Source: Henriciella sp.
Lineage (GTDB): Bacteria; Pseudomonadota; Alphaproteobacteria; Caulobacterales; Hyphomonadaceae
DNA: 64,000 nucleotides
Direction of reading: 5' to 3'
Assembly (NCBI GenBank): GCA_017642885.1
Contig: JAEPOM010000011.1
Location: 44,324 to 108,323 of the forward strand
The translations under genes and the position numbers were made by a program. Under the pieces are notes generated by a model. The model was not told the origin of the DNA, ran no database searches, and was given only the letters and a program-made list of their open reading frames with translations. Position 1 is the stretch's first letter, and each line of letters starts with the position of its first letter. Of the stretch, positions 26,433 to 35,559 are shown piece by piece.

Positions 26433-27066
26433 TCTCTATTCGCCGCCCCCACCTGAATCGCTGACCACGCTTTATCTCGATGCGTGGATCGTGGTCTGTG
26501 ACAAACCAAGCGGCTTGCTCAGCGTCCCCGGCCGCGGCCCCGAAAAAGCCATCTGCGCAAGCTCAATCCTGAGCGAGCGACATGGCGAAGTCCTGATTGT
26601 CCACCGTCTGGATATGGATACATCGGGCCTCATGATCTTCGCCCGCACCAAGGCGGCACAGCGCGCCCTTTCAATGTCGTTTGAAAAGCGCCGCGTGAAA
26701 AAAACATATGAAGCGCTGGTGGGTGGGGCGATGGAAACCGATGAAGGCACGATCAATGCCGCGATTGCGAAATACTCGTTGAAACGACCCTTGCGGCATC
26801 TCGATCCGGACGGACGCGAAGCGATCACTCATTGGCAGATACTCGAGCGCGGGGACACATTCACCCGCGTCCTGCTCACGCCAGAAACAGGCCGATCGCA
26901 TCAGCTTCGGTTGCACATGGCAAGCCTTGGGCATCCAATACTCGGAGACGTTTTTTACGGCAATGCAAACTCGCACGAACGGCTTTGCCTGCACGCCAAG
27001 TCTCTAGCCTTTCCGCACCCTGATGGTGGAAAGATAGTGCACGCGGATTGCCCTGTTCCATTTTGA
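26416..27066 (+). CDS. RluA-family pseudouridine synthase
   Basis: This 216-residue enzyme isomerises uridine to pseudouridine in RNA. The catalytic Asp66 is in HRLDMDTSG, the RluA-family motif; GRSHQLRLHMASLGHPILGD is the other conserved block. It lacks an S4 domain and is short, like the RluA subclass acting on 23S rRNA U746 and tRNA. The exact target is not fixed by sequence. The ATG at 26416 overlaps the end of phoR by 17 bases, so it is probably translated with phoR. Its place inside the phosphate cluster is unusual. Confidence 0.92.
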   Translation: MTQSSNLYSPPPPESLTTLYLDAWIVVCDKPSGLLSVPGRGPEKAICASSILSERHGEVLIVHRLDMDTSGLMIFARTKAAQRALSMSFEKRRVKKTYEALVGGAMETDEGTINAAIAKYSLKRPLRHLDPDGREAITHWQILERGDTFTRVLLTPETGRSHQLRLHMASLGHPILGDVFYGNANSHERLCLHAKSLAFPHPDGGKIVHADCPVPF

Positions 27067-27098
27067 CGGTGCATGGAATTAGAAAGCGCCGCAGTAAA

Positions 27099-27120
27099 TG
27101 TCACATATGTGTCAACGACC
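27099..27120 (+). promoter_or_regulatory. Pho box upstream of pstC
   Basis: Two TGTCA cores at 27099-27103 and 27110-27114 repeat with an 11-base period (TGTCACATATG then TGTCAACGACC). This is the direct-repeat arrangement bound by phosphorylated PhoB, whose Pho box consensus has TGTCA-type half-sites 11 bases apart. It lies 38 bases before the pstC start, where a Pho box replacing the -35 element would be expected. Confidence 0.75.
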
Positions 27121-27158
27121 GGGGGTAAGAGCGCCGGATCGTAACGACCGATCGCTTT

Positions 27159-28580
27159 ATGCTACAGACCATTGGACATCTCCCGATCGGGTGGCTGTTA
27201 ATCGCACCACTGGCTGCGGCTGGCTTTTTTGCGTTCTCCTTTGGCCGCACAGAAGTGGGTGCCCTGCCGATCGGGTCGACCATCGGCGCGCGCCTGCACT
27301 CGCAGCCCAATTATCACGGTTACTTTCTGGCTGTCTGCACGATCCTGCCAGCTGCGGCGGTTTCCCTCGCCTATTTGATGCTTGGTGAACCCTATGTCCG
27401 CGAGAGCTTACGAAACGAGCTGCCTGACTATCTCGTCGCGCGCGGCCCGGACCAAGTTGCGCTCTTCGTCGAGCGCGTTGCGAGTTATGTCGGTCACGGC
27501 ACGACCGAGAATACGGGTAACAACCTGTTTGACGCGAGTGTAGACCGATATGCGATCTTGAAAGGCCAGGCGCGTCTGGTCGCGATCGGCGCTGCAATTG
27601 CTGCAGCGTTTGGCGGCTTCTTCCTCGGACGCCGCCAGTTGAACCGCAGCTTCCCGGCGCGGGTCTATGTTGAACGGACCATTACTGCGCTTTTATTCGT
27701 CTGCGCCGCGATCGCGATCCTGACGACGGTCGGTATTGTTCTCTCTCTCGTCTATGAGACCATTCGCTTTTTCAGCTCGCCGGATGGACCCGGGGTCTTC
27801 GAGTTTCTTTTCGGGACCAATTGGAATGCGCAGACGGGCCAAAATTTTGGCGCCGTTCCACTATTCTTCGGCACGCTGATGATCGCTTTGCTCGCCATGT
27901 GTGTGGCGGTTCCAGTTGGGTTGTTTTCCGCGATCTACCTCTCCGAATATGCCAGCCCGCGATTTCGCAGCTGGGTCAAGCCGATCCTCGAACTCCTCGC
28001 AGGCATTCCAACGGTTGTGTACGGCTTCTTTGCCGCGACGCTGATCGCTCCGCTCGTGCGGGGCCTCGCTGAATGGGTCAACGCACTGCCGTTCACGCCG
28101 GAGAACTTTCTCGCGGCGCAGCCCACCAGCGCGCTCGCGGCGGGGCTGGTCATGGGAGTTATGATCATCCCGTTCGTCAGTTCTCTCTCTGATGATGTTA
28201 TCAACGCGGTGCCGCAGCCGCTGCGAGATGGCGCACTCGCGGTTGGCGCGACTAAATCTGAGGCGATCAAGCAAGTTGTTTTGCCGGCCGCGCTCCCCGG
28301 CATTATCGCGGCCATCCTTCTCGCCGTATCGCGCGCAATCGGCGAGACGATGATCGTCGTGATGGCCGCCGGTGGACGCGCACTGATCACGCTAGATCCG
28401 ACATCCGATATTACGACGGTCACATATCAGATTGTTTCCCTGCTGACGGGCGATACCGCGTTTGACAGCTCCAGGACCCTGTCAGCCTTCGCACTTGGAT
28501 TCACACTCTTCGGGATCACGCTGTTCTTCAACTTGGTCGCGTTGCGCGTGGTCAAGAAATACCGGGAAGCCTATGACTGA
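27159..28580 (+). CDS. pstC: Phosphate ABC transporter permease PstC
   Basis: This 473-residue inner-membrane protein has the typical ABC-permease core in its C-terminal 300 residues, including LAGIPTVVYGFFAA, LAAGLVMGVMIIPFVSSLSDDVI and the EAA-like loop AVGATKSEAIKQVVLPAALPGI that contacts PstB. The first 155 residues are an extra segment with two hydrophobic helices around a soluble stretch, longer than the E. coli protein and known in alphaproteobacterial PstC. It forms the phosphate channel with PstA. The Pho box lies just upstream, and the gene overlaps pstA by 8 bases. No pstS is next to it. Confidence 0.94.
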   Translation: MLQTIGHLPIGWLLIAPLAAAGFFAFSFGRTEVGALPIGSTIGARLHSQPNYHGYFLAVCTILPAAAVSLAYLMLGEPYVRESLRNELPDYLVARGPDQVALFVERVASYVGHGTTENTGNNLFDASVDRYAILKGQARLVAIGAAIAAAFGGFFLGRRQLNRSFPARVYVERTITALLFVCAAIAILTTVGIVLSLVYETIRFFSSPDGPGVFEFLFGTNWNAQTGQNFGAVPLFFGTLMIALLAMCVAVPVGLFSAIYLSEYASPRFRSWVKPILELLAGIPTVVYGFFAATLIAPLVRGLAEWVNALPFTPENFLAAQPTSALAAGLVMGVMIIPFVSSLSDDVINAVPQPLRDGALAVGATKSEAIKQVVLPAALPGIIAAILLAVSRAIGETMIVVMAAGGRALITLDPTSDITTVTYQIVSLLTGDTAFDSSRTLSAFALGFTLFGITLFFNLVALRVVKKYREAYD

Positions 28581-30117
28581 ACCGGTCCTCCCCGCCGAGT
28601 CCGTTCGGGACGCCCGTATGCGCCGCCGCAATCAGGCCGAGCGCCGGTTCAAGCTGTATGGACAGATTGCCATCGGTTTCGCCGTATCGTTTCTTGTCGC
28701 TCTGCTGATATCGATCGGTTTTCGCGCCGTTTCTGCGTTTTCCCAACACGCATTGGTTGTCGAGCTTCCAGCAGAGGAACTCTCGGAACCAGGAAGGTTG
28801 GACGTCACGGAGCTAAACCTTGCCATTCGCGCGAACCTGCTCACGACATTCCCCGAGCTCGCAAATGAACGGGTCGAGCGGGTCGATCTCTTTGCATTGG
28901 TGCCGCGGTTGGCGGTCCTGCCGGTCGTGCAAGACCTTCAATCGCACGAGCCTGTGTCGGAGGGATCGCTCAGCGTAAATCTGGCGATGTCAGATGATGT
29001 CGACTTATACCTCAAAAACGATATCCGTTCGCATCGTTCGACTCGTGTCGGGCAAGCCGGTCGCCTGGCCCAGCTATCGACTGGCGCGTATCGGCTGAGC
29101 GACGCTGGACAGGACAGTTTCATCTCGTTTCAGGATCAATTGGCGGCGACCGCGGCAGTGGACCAGGACATCCTGATCGCTCTGTCAGGCGCATTGTTCG
29201 AACTTGCGGATACCGCCGGCGCCTCTCTCATCTTGAACCATCTCGCAGGACCGGTCCCCGAGCTGGGGGAGCAGGGCGCACGCCCTGTCACGGCGATTTT
29301 TCTGGGAAGCGACAGCGCAAATCGGCCCCTAAGCACGAGACAAGTCGCGATCCTGATCCTGATGCGCGACGCCGGCATGATTGAACGGCGCTTCAACTCA
29401 TCTCTGTTTGTGAACGCCGACAGCACCTATCCTGAGCTCGCCGGCGCCGCGGCGGCGATCGTTGGGTCCATATTCACGATGCTCGTGACGGCGCTTTTCG
29501 CGATGCCAGTCGGCGTGTTTGCCGCGATCTATCTCGAAGAGTTCGCGCAAAAATCGCAGCTCACCAACATCATTGAGGTGAATATCAACAACCTCGCCGC
29601 CGTGCCCTCAATCATTTTTGGACTGCTTGGCGCCGCCGTGTTCCTGAACACGTTCGATCTTCCGCGGTCTATCCCGCTAGTCGGCGGACTGGTTCTGGGG
29701 CTCCTCGTGCTGCCAACGATTATCATCGCATCGCGCGCTGCGCTACGCTCAGTACCTCCGTCGATGCGCGAGGCTGCGCTCGGACTCGGCGCGTCAAAAT
29801 CGCAAGCGGTATTCCATCATGTTTTGCCGCGCGCCGCGCCCGGCATTCTCACTGGCGCGATCATCGCCATGGCGCGCGCTTTGGGAGAAACGGCACCCCT
29901 GCTCCTGATCGGCATGGTGGCATTCGTGAGCGATGTTCCGACCTCGCCAAATGACGAAGCAACAGTGCTTCCGGTTCTGATCTATAAATGGTTCTCCGGA
30001 TCCGAGCGGGCCTGGGAGCCAATGACGGCCGCGATCATCCTGATCCTGCTGACGATTTTGATCGCCATGAATCTTGTGGCCGTGCTACTGCGGCGACGGT
30101 TTGAGCGGAGATGGTAG
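28573..30117 (+). CDS. pstA: Phosphate ABC transporter permease PstA with DUF3333-like periplasmic domain
   Basis: This 514-residue permease starts at the ATG at 28573, inside the end of pstC. The first helix (about 31-52) is followed by a large extracytoplasmic domain (about 55-283) of the DUF3333 type. A normal permease core follows ([40 protein letters not shown]-like loop [24 protein letters not shown]). It pairs with PstC to import phosphate delivered by a periplasmic binding protein encoded elsewhere. The large domain may serve in substrate capture, which is unproven. Confidence 0.94.
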   Translation: MTEPVLPAESVRDARMRRRNQAERRFKLYGQIAIGFAVSFLVALLISIGFRAVSAFSQHALVVELPAEELSEPGRLDVTELNLAIRANLLTTFPELANERVERVDLFALVPRLAVLPVVQDLQSHEPVSEGSLSVNLAMSDDVDLYLKNDIRSHRSTRVGQAGRLAQLSTGAYRLSDAGQDSFISFQDQLAATAAVDQDILIALSGALFELADTAGASLILNHLAGPVPELGEQGARPVTAIFLGSDSANRPLSTRQVAILILMRDAGMIERRFNSSLFVNADSTYPELAGAAAAIVGSIFTMLVTALFAMPVGVFAAIYLEEFAQKSQLTNIIEVNINNLAAVPSIIFGLLGAAVFLNTFDLPRSIPLVGGLVLGLLVLPTIIIASRAALRSVPPSMREAALGLGASKSQAVFHHVLPRAAPGILTGAIIAMARALGETAPLLLIGMVAFVSDVPTSPNDEATVLPVLIYKWFSGSERAWEPMTAAIILILLTILIAMNLVAVLLRRRFERRW

Positions 30118-30119
30118 AC

Positions 30120-30920
30120 ATGGGTCAGAGCGGTGTCTTCTATGCAGGGGCAAGCGGCATTGGCGGCGCGAAAATCGTTTGCCGGAATGTCAGCGTGCAG
30201 TATCGCGAAACAACAGCGATTCAGAACATCTCCATCAAAGTGCCGGACAAGGCCGTGACGGCTCTGATCGGTCCTTCTGGCTGCGGAAAGTCTACATTCC
30301 TGCGCTGCCTGAACCGGATGAATGATACGATTGAAGGGGCGCAGGTTGATGGCGAAATCCTGATGGATGGCCAGAACATCAATGGGCCAGACGTCGATCC
30401 GGTCATGCTGCGCGCGAAAGTCGGAATGGTGTTTCAGAAGCCCAATCCGTTCCCGAAATCTGTGTACGACAATGTCGCTTACGGCCCCCGCATTCATGGC
30501 CTGACGCATAGCAAGGCCGAACTGGATCAGCTTGTCGGCGTATCGCTGCAAAGGGCCGGTCTCTGGAACGAAGTCAAAGACCGCCTCAACGATACAGCGA
30601 CAAGCCTGTCGGGTGGACAGCAGCAACGTCTGTGCATCGCGCGCGCCATCGCGATCAGCCCTGAAGTCATATTAATGGATGAACCTTGCTCTGCGCTGGA
30701 TCCCATCGCGACCGCGCGCATCGAGGAACTGATCGATGAACTGCGGCTTAGGTTCTGCATCATCATTGTCACCCATTCGATGCAGCAGGCGGCGCGCGTC
30801 TCTCAGAAAACAGCATTCTTCAATCTTGGGGAGCTCGTCGAGTTTGGCGACACCGAGACCATATTCACCAATCCCGCCGAACAACGGACGCAGGATTATA
30901 TCACCGGCCGTTTCGGCTAA
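30120..30920 (+). CDS. pstB: Phosphate ABC transporter ATP-binding protein PstB
   Basis: This 266-residue ATPase powers phosphate import and signals with PhoU to PhoR. Walker A is GPSGCGKST, the ABC signature LSGGQQQR, Walker [14 protein letters not shown], and the switch His is in [30 protein letters not shown] is PstB-specific. The ATG at 30120 has GGAG nine bases upstream; an ATG at 30111, touching that GGAG, is less likely. It follows pstA with a 2-base gap. Confidence 0.95.
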   Translation: MGQSGVFYAGASGIGGAKIVCRNVSVQYRETTAIQNISIKVPDKAVTALIGPSGCGKSTFLRCLNRMNDTIEGAQVDGEILMDGQNINGPDVDPVMLRAKVGMVFQKPNPFPKSVYDNVAYGPRIHGLTHSKAELDQLVGVSLQRAGLWNEVKDRLNDTATSLSGGQQQRLCIARAIAISPEVILMDEPCSALDPIATARIEELIDELRLRFCIIIVTHSMQQAARVSQKTAFFNLGELVEFGDTETIFTNPAEQRTQDYITGRFG

Positions 30921-30930
30921 GGGGCACATC

Positions 30931-31629
30931 GTGGTCAGACAGCAGCACATTGTCAGCGCATTCACCGAAGAACTGGACCAATTGTCCGCGGACCTCCTGC
31001 GCATGGGCGGGCTGGCTGAGGCGATGATCCGTGACGCCTCTCGCGCCGTGGTCAATCGCGACGCAGCGCTGGCCGAAACCGTGATTGAGCGTGACCTGGA
31101 AATGGACCGGTTTGAACGCGAAGTTGAGGGCAAAGCGGTCCGCATGCTGGCGCTCAGACAACCTATGGCGTCTGATCTTCGAAACGTCATTGGGGCGATC
31201 AAACTGGCCGGTGGGATCGAGCGTATTGGCGACCTTGCCAAGAACATCGCGCGGCGCAGTCTCGCGGTGATGGACGAAGACAATCGCTCCGCCTTGCGCG
31301 GGATCGAGCGCATGGGGCAGGCGGTCTCAAATATTCTGCAAAAGGCGCTCGACGCCTATGCACGGCGCGATCCAGAAGCAGCCATCCAGGTCCTGCACCA
31401 GGATGATGATATTGATAGCCATTATAATGGTCTGCTCCGCACGATGCTGCGTTTCATGGCAGAAGCGCCGGACCAGCTCGATGCGCGGTCAAACTTCCTG
31501 TTCATCGTCAAGAATCTTGAGCGCATTGGTGACCATTCCACAAATATCGCAAAAGTCGTGCACTTCATCGCTACCGGCGAGCGGATCGGTGCGAGTGATT
31601 TGAATGACAAACCGTTTGAGCAAAGCTAA
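30931..31629 (+). CDS. phoU: Phosphate signalling protein PhoU
   Basis: This 232-residue protein consists of two three-helix bundles, each with conserved acidic metal-contact motifs (ERDLEMDRFE; DDDIDSHYNG) and family blocks RQPMASDLRNVIGAIK and FIVKNLERIGDHSTNIA. PhoU links the Pst transporter to PhoR and keeps the regulon off when phosphate is plentiful. The start is a GTG at 30931 with AAGGGG seven bases upstream, 10 bases after pstB. Confidence 0.94.
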   Translation: MVRQQHIVSAFTEELDQLSADLLRMGGLAEAMIRDASRAVVNRDAALAETVIERDLEMDRFEREVEGKAVRMLALRQPMASDLRNVIGAIKLAGGIERIGDLAKNIARRSLAVMDEDNRSALRGIERMGQAVSNILQKALDAYARRDPEAAIQVLHQDDDIDSHYNGLLRTMLRFMAEAPDQLDARSNFLFIVKNLERIGDHSTNIAKVVHFIATGERIGASDLNDKPFEQS

Positions 31630-31641
31630 GGGTGCTGGGTC

Positions 31642-32328
31642 ATGAAACCGTTCATAGTCATCGCTGAAGACGAAAAATCTGTCGCGGAGCTGCTGCGATA
31701 CAATCTGGAGTCAGAGGGGTACGAAACCGCAATCGCAGGGGATGGCGACGAAGCGATGCTTCTGCTCGATGAACGCATTCCGGATCTGATGCTGCTCGAC
31801 TGGATGCTGCCCAAGATTTCCGGGATCGAGATTTGTCGCCGTGTTCGTACCCGTCATGAAACGGCAAATCTGCCGATCATCATGCTCACGGCGCGGACGG
31901 AGGAAGCCGATCGCATTCGCGGGCTCGAAACCGGCGCGGATGATTATGTCACCAAGCCGTTCTCGACCAATGAATTGATGGCTCGCGTTAAAGCTGTGCT
32001 CCGGCGCATTCGTCCGGCCCTGATGGATGACCAGATCCGCGTCGGAGACATCCAGATCGACCGCACCACGCATCGTGTCACGCGCGCAGGCCAAGACATT
32101 CACCTCGGCCCGACGGAATTTCGACTACTCGAGTATTTCGCCCAGCATCCAGGCCGCGTTTTCTCGCGCGAGCGGTTACTGGATGGGGTCTGGGGCGCCG
32201 ACGTCTATGTCGAGGCACGAACGGTCGATGTCCATATTGGGCGATTGCGCAAGGCGTTGATGAGCACGGGCGGCACCAATCCGATCCGCACGGTACGGTC
32301 AGCGGGATACTCTCTGCGTACCGACTAA
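31642..32328 (+). CDS. phoB: Phosphate regulon response regulator PhoB
   Basis: This 228-residue regulator has a receiver domain (residues 1-120) with acidic Glu9-Asp10 and phospho-acceptor Asp53 in LMLLDWMLPKISG, the same number as in E. coli PhoB. Lys105 is in DDYVTKPFS. A winged-helix DNA-binding domain follows (about 130-225: LGPTEFRLLEYFAQHPGRVFSRERLL). It binds Pho boxes such as the one before pstC. It lies 12 bases after phoU and ends the operon, six bases from the convergent Lrp gene. Confidence 0.95.
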   Translation: MKPFIVIAEDEKSVAELLRYNLESEGYETAIAGDGDEAMLLLDERIPDLMLLDWMLPKISGIEICRRVRTRHETANLPIIMLTARTEEADRIRGLETGADDYVTKPFSTNELMARVKAVLRRIRPALMDDQIRVGDIQIDRTTHRVTRAGQDIHLGPTEFRLLEYFAQHPGRVFSRERLLDGVWGADVYVEARTVDVHIGRLRKALMSTGGTNPIRTVRSAGYSLRTD

Positions 32329-32334
32329 AGCCGT

Positions 32335-32796
32335 TCAAACGGTCGGCAACATCGTCTTCTGACACACGGTTCGGATCGCGAATTGCGAGATCACTCGCTC
32401 GACATTTGGCAGCCGGGTCAACACATCGCGATGAACCCGCTCATAATCGGCGGTGTCACTGACGGCGATACGTAGCAAATAGTCCGCCTCCCCCGTCATC
32501 AAATAGCAAGCCGCAATATCTGGAGACAGGCGTGCTGCTTGTTCAAAAGCCTTCAGGCCATCATCCTGCTGATTGCTCAGGGTCACTTGCACGAAGACGC
32601 TGGTAGCCCGGTCCAGGGCGGCCTCATTGATCCGCACCCCATACCCTTCGATGACGCCCGAATCCTCCAACGCGCGGACGCGTCTGTGGACAGAGGATGT
32701 CGATAGGCCAACCCTATGTCCGACCTCAGCATGCGAGAGCTTGGCGTCTTCGCTGAGCAATTCGAGGATCCGTTTATCCTGGGATGAAATTGTCAT
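32335..32796 (-). CDS. Lrp/AsnC-family regulator, probable regulator of alanine dehydrogenase
   Basis: This 153-residue protein starts at the ATG at 32796. The helix-turn-helix is LSHAEVGHRVGLSTSSVHRRVRALEDSGVI. A RAM domain with ACYLMTGEADYLLRIAV follows, where small effector amino acids bind. It is transcribed divergently from alanine dehydrogenase across 117 bases, the standard arrangement of AldR/BkdR-type regulators that activate ald in the presence of alanine. Two matching sequence boxes lie in that gap. Confidence 0.92.
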   Translation of the reverse strand: MTISSQDKRILELLSEDAKLSHAEVGHRVGLSTSSVHRRVRALEDSGVIEGYGVRINEAALDRATSVFVQVTLSNQQDDGLKAFEQAARLSPDIAACYLMTGEADYLLRIAVSDTADYERVHRDVLTRLPNVERVISQFAIRTVCQKTMLPTV

Positions 32797-32809
32797 ACAA
32801 CCACCAATA

Positions 32810-32876
32810 CTGCAAATATTTCCCATCTTTGTGATCAGTAATGGTTATTTTGACGAGATTCTGCAAGTATTTTTCC
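32810..32876. promoter_or_regulatory. Two direct boxes, likely Lrp-family binding sites before ald
   Basis: CTGCAAATATTTCC begins at 32810 and CTGCAAGTATTTTTCC at 32861. The two share CTGCAARTATTT and are exactly 51 bases apart, about five helical turns, so they face the same side of the DNA. Lrp-type regulators bind arrays with such phasing. The boxes flank the centre of the divergent gap between the regulator and ald. Confidence 0.6.
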
Positions 32877-32913
32877 GTATTCTCCCGCACAAACAGATAC
32901 TGGGAGAATGACT

Positions 32914-34029
32914 ATGCGCATCGGTGTTCCAACAGAAATCAAGAAGCAAGAATCCCGGGTCGGCCTGACCCCAGAAAGTGTCGGCGAACTGGTTCGCGCC
33001 GGCCACGAGGTTTTCATTCAGGACGGCGCCGGAATCGGCTCCGGGTTTGCCAATGACGCCTATACCGACGTTGGAGCATCAATCGTCGCTGACGCTGATG
33101 CGGTTTTCGAAGCCGCAGAACTCATCGTCAAAGTCAAAGAGCCACAACCAGAAGAGACTGCGCGTCTGAAGCCGCACCACACGCTCTTCACCTATCTCCA
33201 CCTGGCTCCGGATCCGGTACAGGCCAAGGGCCTGATCGACAGTGGTTGCCTAGCCATCGCTTACGAGACTGTGACCGATACTGAAGGGCGATTGCCTCTG
33301 CTGACCCCGATGAGCCAGGTCGCCGGACGGATGGCGATGCAAGTTGCCGCGTGGGCGCTGATGAAAACCAAGCGCGGCCGCGGCGTGCTGCTCGGTGGGG
33401 TGCCGGGTGTGATGCCAGCTAAAGTCGTTATTATTGGCGGCGGCGTTTCCGGATCGAACGCGGCTGAAATCGCTGTGGGCATGCGCGCGGACGTCACCGT
33501 TTTTGATCGCAACAATGCTCGTCTGGCTGAGCTGGACGCGCAGTTTAACGGCACCGTGAAGACCATGTACTCGACCAAGGCCTCCCTTGATGCTGCGGTT
33601 CGCGAAGCCGATCTGGTGATTGGCGCTGTCTTGATCCCAGGCGCGTCGGCCCCGAAGCTCGTCACGCGAGATCAACTCAAGCATATGCGCCCAGGCGCGG
33701 TCCTCGTCGACATTGCGATCGATCAGGGAGGATGTTTCGAGACCTCGCATGCCACCACGCACGAAGACCCGATTTATGAGGTCGACGGCATCTTGCACTA
33801 TTGCGTCGCCAACATGCCGGGCGCCGTGCCGCGGACATCAACCTACGCGCTGAACAATGCAACGCTGCCTTTCGTCATGCAGATCGCAAAACTGGGAGGC
33901 CGCGAAGCGGTCAACGCGAACGCCCATCTCGCAGAGGGCCTGACCGTTGCAGACGGTGCGATTGCGCACGAACAAGTCGCGAGCGATCTCGGCATGGAAT
34001 TCAAACGCCCGGATTGGTTCCGCGCTTAA
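32914..34029 (+). CDS. ald: Alanine dehydrogenase
   Basis: This 371-residue enzyme converts L-alanine to pyruvate and ammonia with NAD+. With the ATG at 32914 (GGGAG seven bases before) the catalytic residues fall at Lys75 (VKVKEP) and His96 (TYLHLAPD), the family numbers. An ATG six bases earlier is too close to that ribosome binding site. The NAD fold has GGGVSGSNAAEIAVGM near residue 175, and AIDQGGCFETS is conserved. It is divergent from its likely Lrp-type activator. Confidence 0.96.
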   Translation: MRIGVPTEIKKQESRVGLTPESVGELVRAGHEVFIQDGAGIGSGFANDAYTDVGASIVADADAVFEAAELIVKVKEPQPEETARLKPHHTLFTYLHLAPDPVQAKGLIDSGCLAIAYETVTDTEGRLPLLTPMSQVAGRMAMQVAAWALMKTKRGRGVLLGGVPGVMPAKVVIIGGGVSGSNAAEIAVGMRADVTVFDRNNARLAELDAQFNGTVKTMYSTKASLDAAVREADLVIGAVLIPGASAPKLVTRDQLKHMRPGAVLVDIAIDQGGCFETSHATTHEDPIYEVDGILHYCVANMPGAVPRTSTYALNNATLPFVMQIAKLGGREAVNANAHLAEGLTVADGAIAHEQVASDLGMEFKRPDWFRA

Positions 34030-34034
34030 GCTGT

Positions 34035-35009
34035 TTACGACACGCGAAGGGCGGCGACACGACCGATCGCCGCCTCAGCTTCCGACATGATCCGATCGAC
34101 GATCTCCTGGACCGGGAGGACGTCCTTTACGCCTCCGGCAGACTGTCCCATTGCGAAACAGGACTTGCCGGCATCGAGGCGGGTTTCATCCGTGACCCCG
34201 CCAATTCCGCCAAGAACATCGACCTGAACTGAATGCGCCGCTTGCATTGGAAATGCCTGAATATCTTCCGGGCGTTGTTCCCAATCGAGAATGTAATCAT
34301 TCGTGCGGCACCGCATTGGCTTTCCGGAATAGCAACGCGTACGCGTCGTATCCGTGTCGCCAGCGCTAACCACTGTGTCTTTATAGGTCTGAGCCGCGTG
34401 CGCTTCGGCAGATGCAATAAATCGTGTGCCCATCCAGACGCCAACGGCGCCAAGTGACAGCGCCGCCGCCAGGCCGCGGCCATCATAGATGCCACCCGCT
34501 GCAACCACGGGAATATTTACGGTTTCCACCGCCTGCGCGACCAGCGGCAGGGTTCCGACCAGGCCAGTGTGACCGCCGCCTTCGCCGCCTTGCAGGATCA
34601 CTGCATCGCAACCCGCCTGCTCCGCCTTGATCGCATGCTTCACAGCGCCGCCCACAACCATGACTTTAACGCCTGCATCCTTGAGTTTTTTCATTATCGG
34701 CATTGGCACGCCAAGACCTGCTACAAAGCTATCGGCGCCGCCTTCAATGATAACATCGACGCTTTTTTCCAGGCTTCGGGGATCGGCTGCGAGCAAATCA
34801 ACGCCGAATGGCTTGTCGGTGAGTTCTTTAACGCGCGCCATCTGTGATTCGATGAATTCTGGTGACGTTCCAGCCATTCCCAGCACGCCATAACCGCCTG
34901 CATTGCACATCGCAGCGGCCAATTCGGCGTAAGACACCCCTCCCATTCCAGCCAACATGATTGGGTGTTTTGTGCCGAGAAAGTCGCAAAGCGGGGTATG
35001 AATGCCCAT
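34035..35009 (-). CDS. Nitronate monooxygenase (2-nitropropane dioxygenase family)
   Basis: This 324-residue FMN enzyme has a TIM-barrel fold. Blocks are PIMLAGMGGVSYAELAAAM, the phosphate-binding VVAAGGIYDGRGLAAALSLGAVGVWMGTRF, and QGGEGGGHTG. The family oxidises alkyl nitronates and detoxifies propionate-3-nitronate; related flavoproteins in the same family act as enoyl reductases, so the substrate is not certain. The ATG at 35009 has a strong GGAGG upstream, better than a longer in-frame start. It is convergent with ald, five bases apart. Confidence 0.88.
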   Translation of the reverse strand: MGIHTPLCDFLGTKHPIMLAGMGGVSYAELAAAMCNAGGYGVLGMAGTSPEFIESQMARVKELTDKPFGVDLLAADPRSLEKSVDVIIEGGADSFVAGLGVPMPIMKKLKDAGVKVMVVGGAVKHAIKAEQAGCDAVILQGGEGGGHTGLVGTLPLVAQAVETVNIPVVAAGGIYDGRGLAAALSLGAVGVWMGTRFIASAEAHAAQTYKDTVVSAGDTDTTRTRCYSGKPMRCRTNDYILDWEQRPEDIQAFPMQAAHSVQVDVLGGIGGVTDETRLDAGKSCFAMGQSAGGVKDVLPVQEIVDRIMSEAEAAIGRVAALRVS

Positions 35010-35185
35010 AAAAGCCTCCTGATTTTGCCTGATCGATACGAGGGCAACCTTGCGGCAAGACAAGGCATACCCGTGGGGAAACAGGCGGTTTTCCTTGAAT
35101 ATGCAGTTTGGAGCTGCACTTCAGGCGCGATTCTTGTATGTTTTGCGGTGCCAATGAAGGCTTATCTTCTAGAGGGGAAGAGAAA

Positions 35186-35536
35186 ATGAGTACGAAACTC
35201 TGGATTGCGGCGCTGGCCGCTGCTGGTCTGACTGCATGTAACGCTGCAGAAGACGCAGGTGACTCAGCTGCTGACGCAGCAGCCGAAGCTGTTGAAACTG
35301 TCGAAGACGCAGCCGATGCAACGGTTGATGCCGCTGCCGATACCGCTGAAGCTGCGGGCGACGTAGCTGCAGACGCTGTCGAAGGTGCGGCATCAGATGT
35401 TGCTGACGCGGCAAGCGACGCCGTCGATGCGGCGACAGATGCGGGCGAAGAGATGGTAGACGACGCTGCAGACGCAGTTACCGATGCCATCACTGACGCA
35501 ACTGATGCTGTCGAAGAAGAAGTGACACCTGAGTAA
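35186..35536 (+). CDS. Small Ala/Asp-rich repetitive lipoprotein
   Basis: This 116-residue product begins with a lipoprotein signal (lipobox LTAC, Cys at about 18) and then consists almost only of Ala, Asp, Glu, Val and Thr in repeating patterns of the form A-A-D-A-V-E/D-A-A. The spacing is near 11 residues, consistent with one long amphipathic or coiled-coil helix attached to the membrane. It carries no positive charge after the signal. Such repeats are known in small outer-membrane lipoproteins, but no function can be assigned. A strong terminator follows. Confidence 0.75.
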   Translation: MSTKLWIAALAAAGLTACNAAEDAGDSAADAAAEAVETVEDAADATVDAAADTAEAAGDVAADAVEGAASDVADAASDAVDAATDAGEEMVDDAADAVTDAITDATDAVEEEVTPE

Positions 35537-35559
35537 TAGTTCAGGCTGTTAATTCATAG

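Noticed and set aside
33250..33798. Reverse-strand frame opposite alanine dehydrogenase
   Set aside because: The forward frame has Lys75/His96 and the NAD motif in family positions, so the reverse frame is a shadow.
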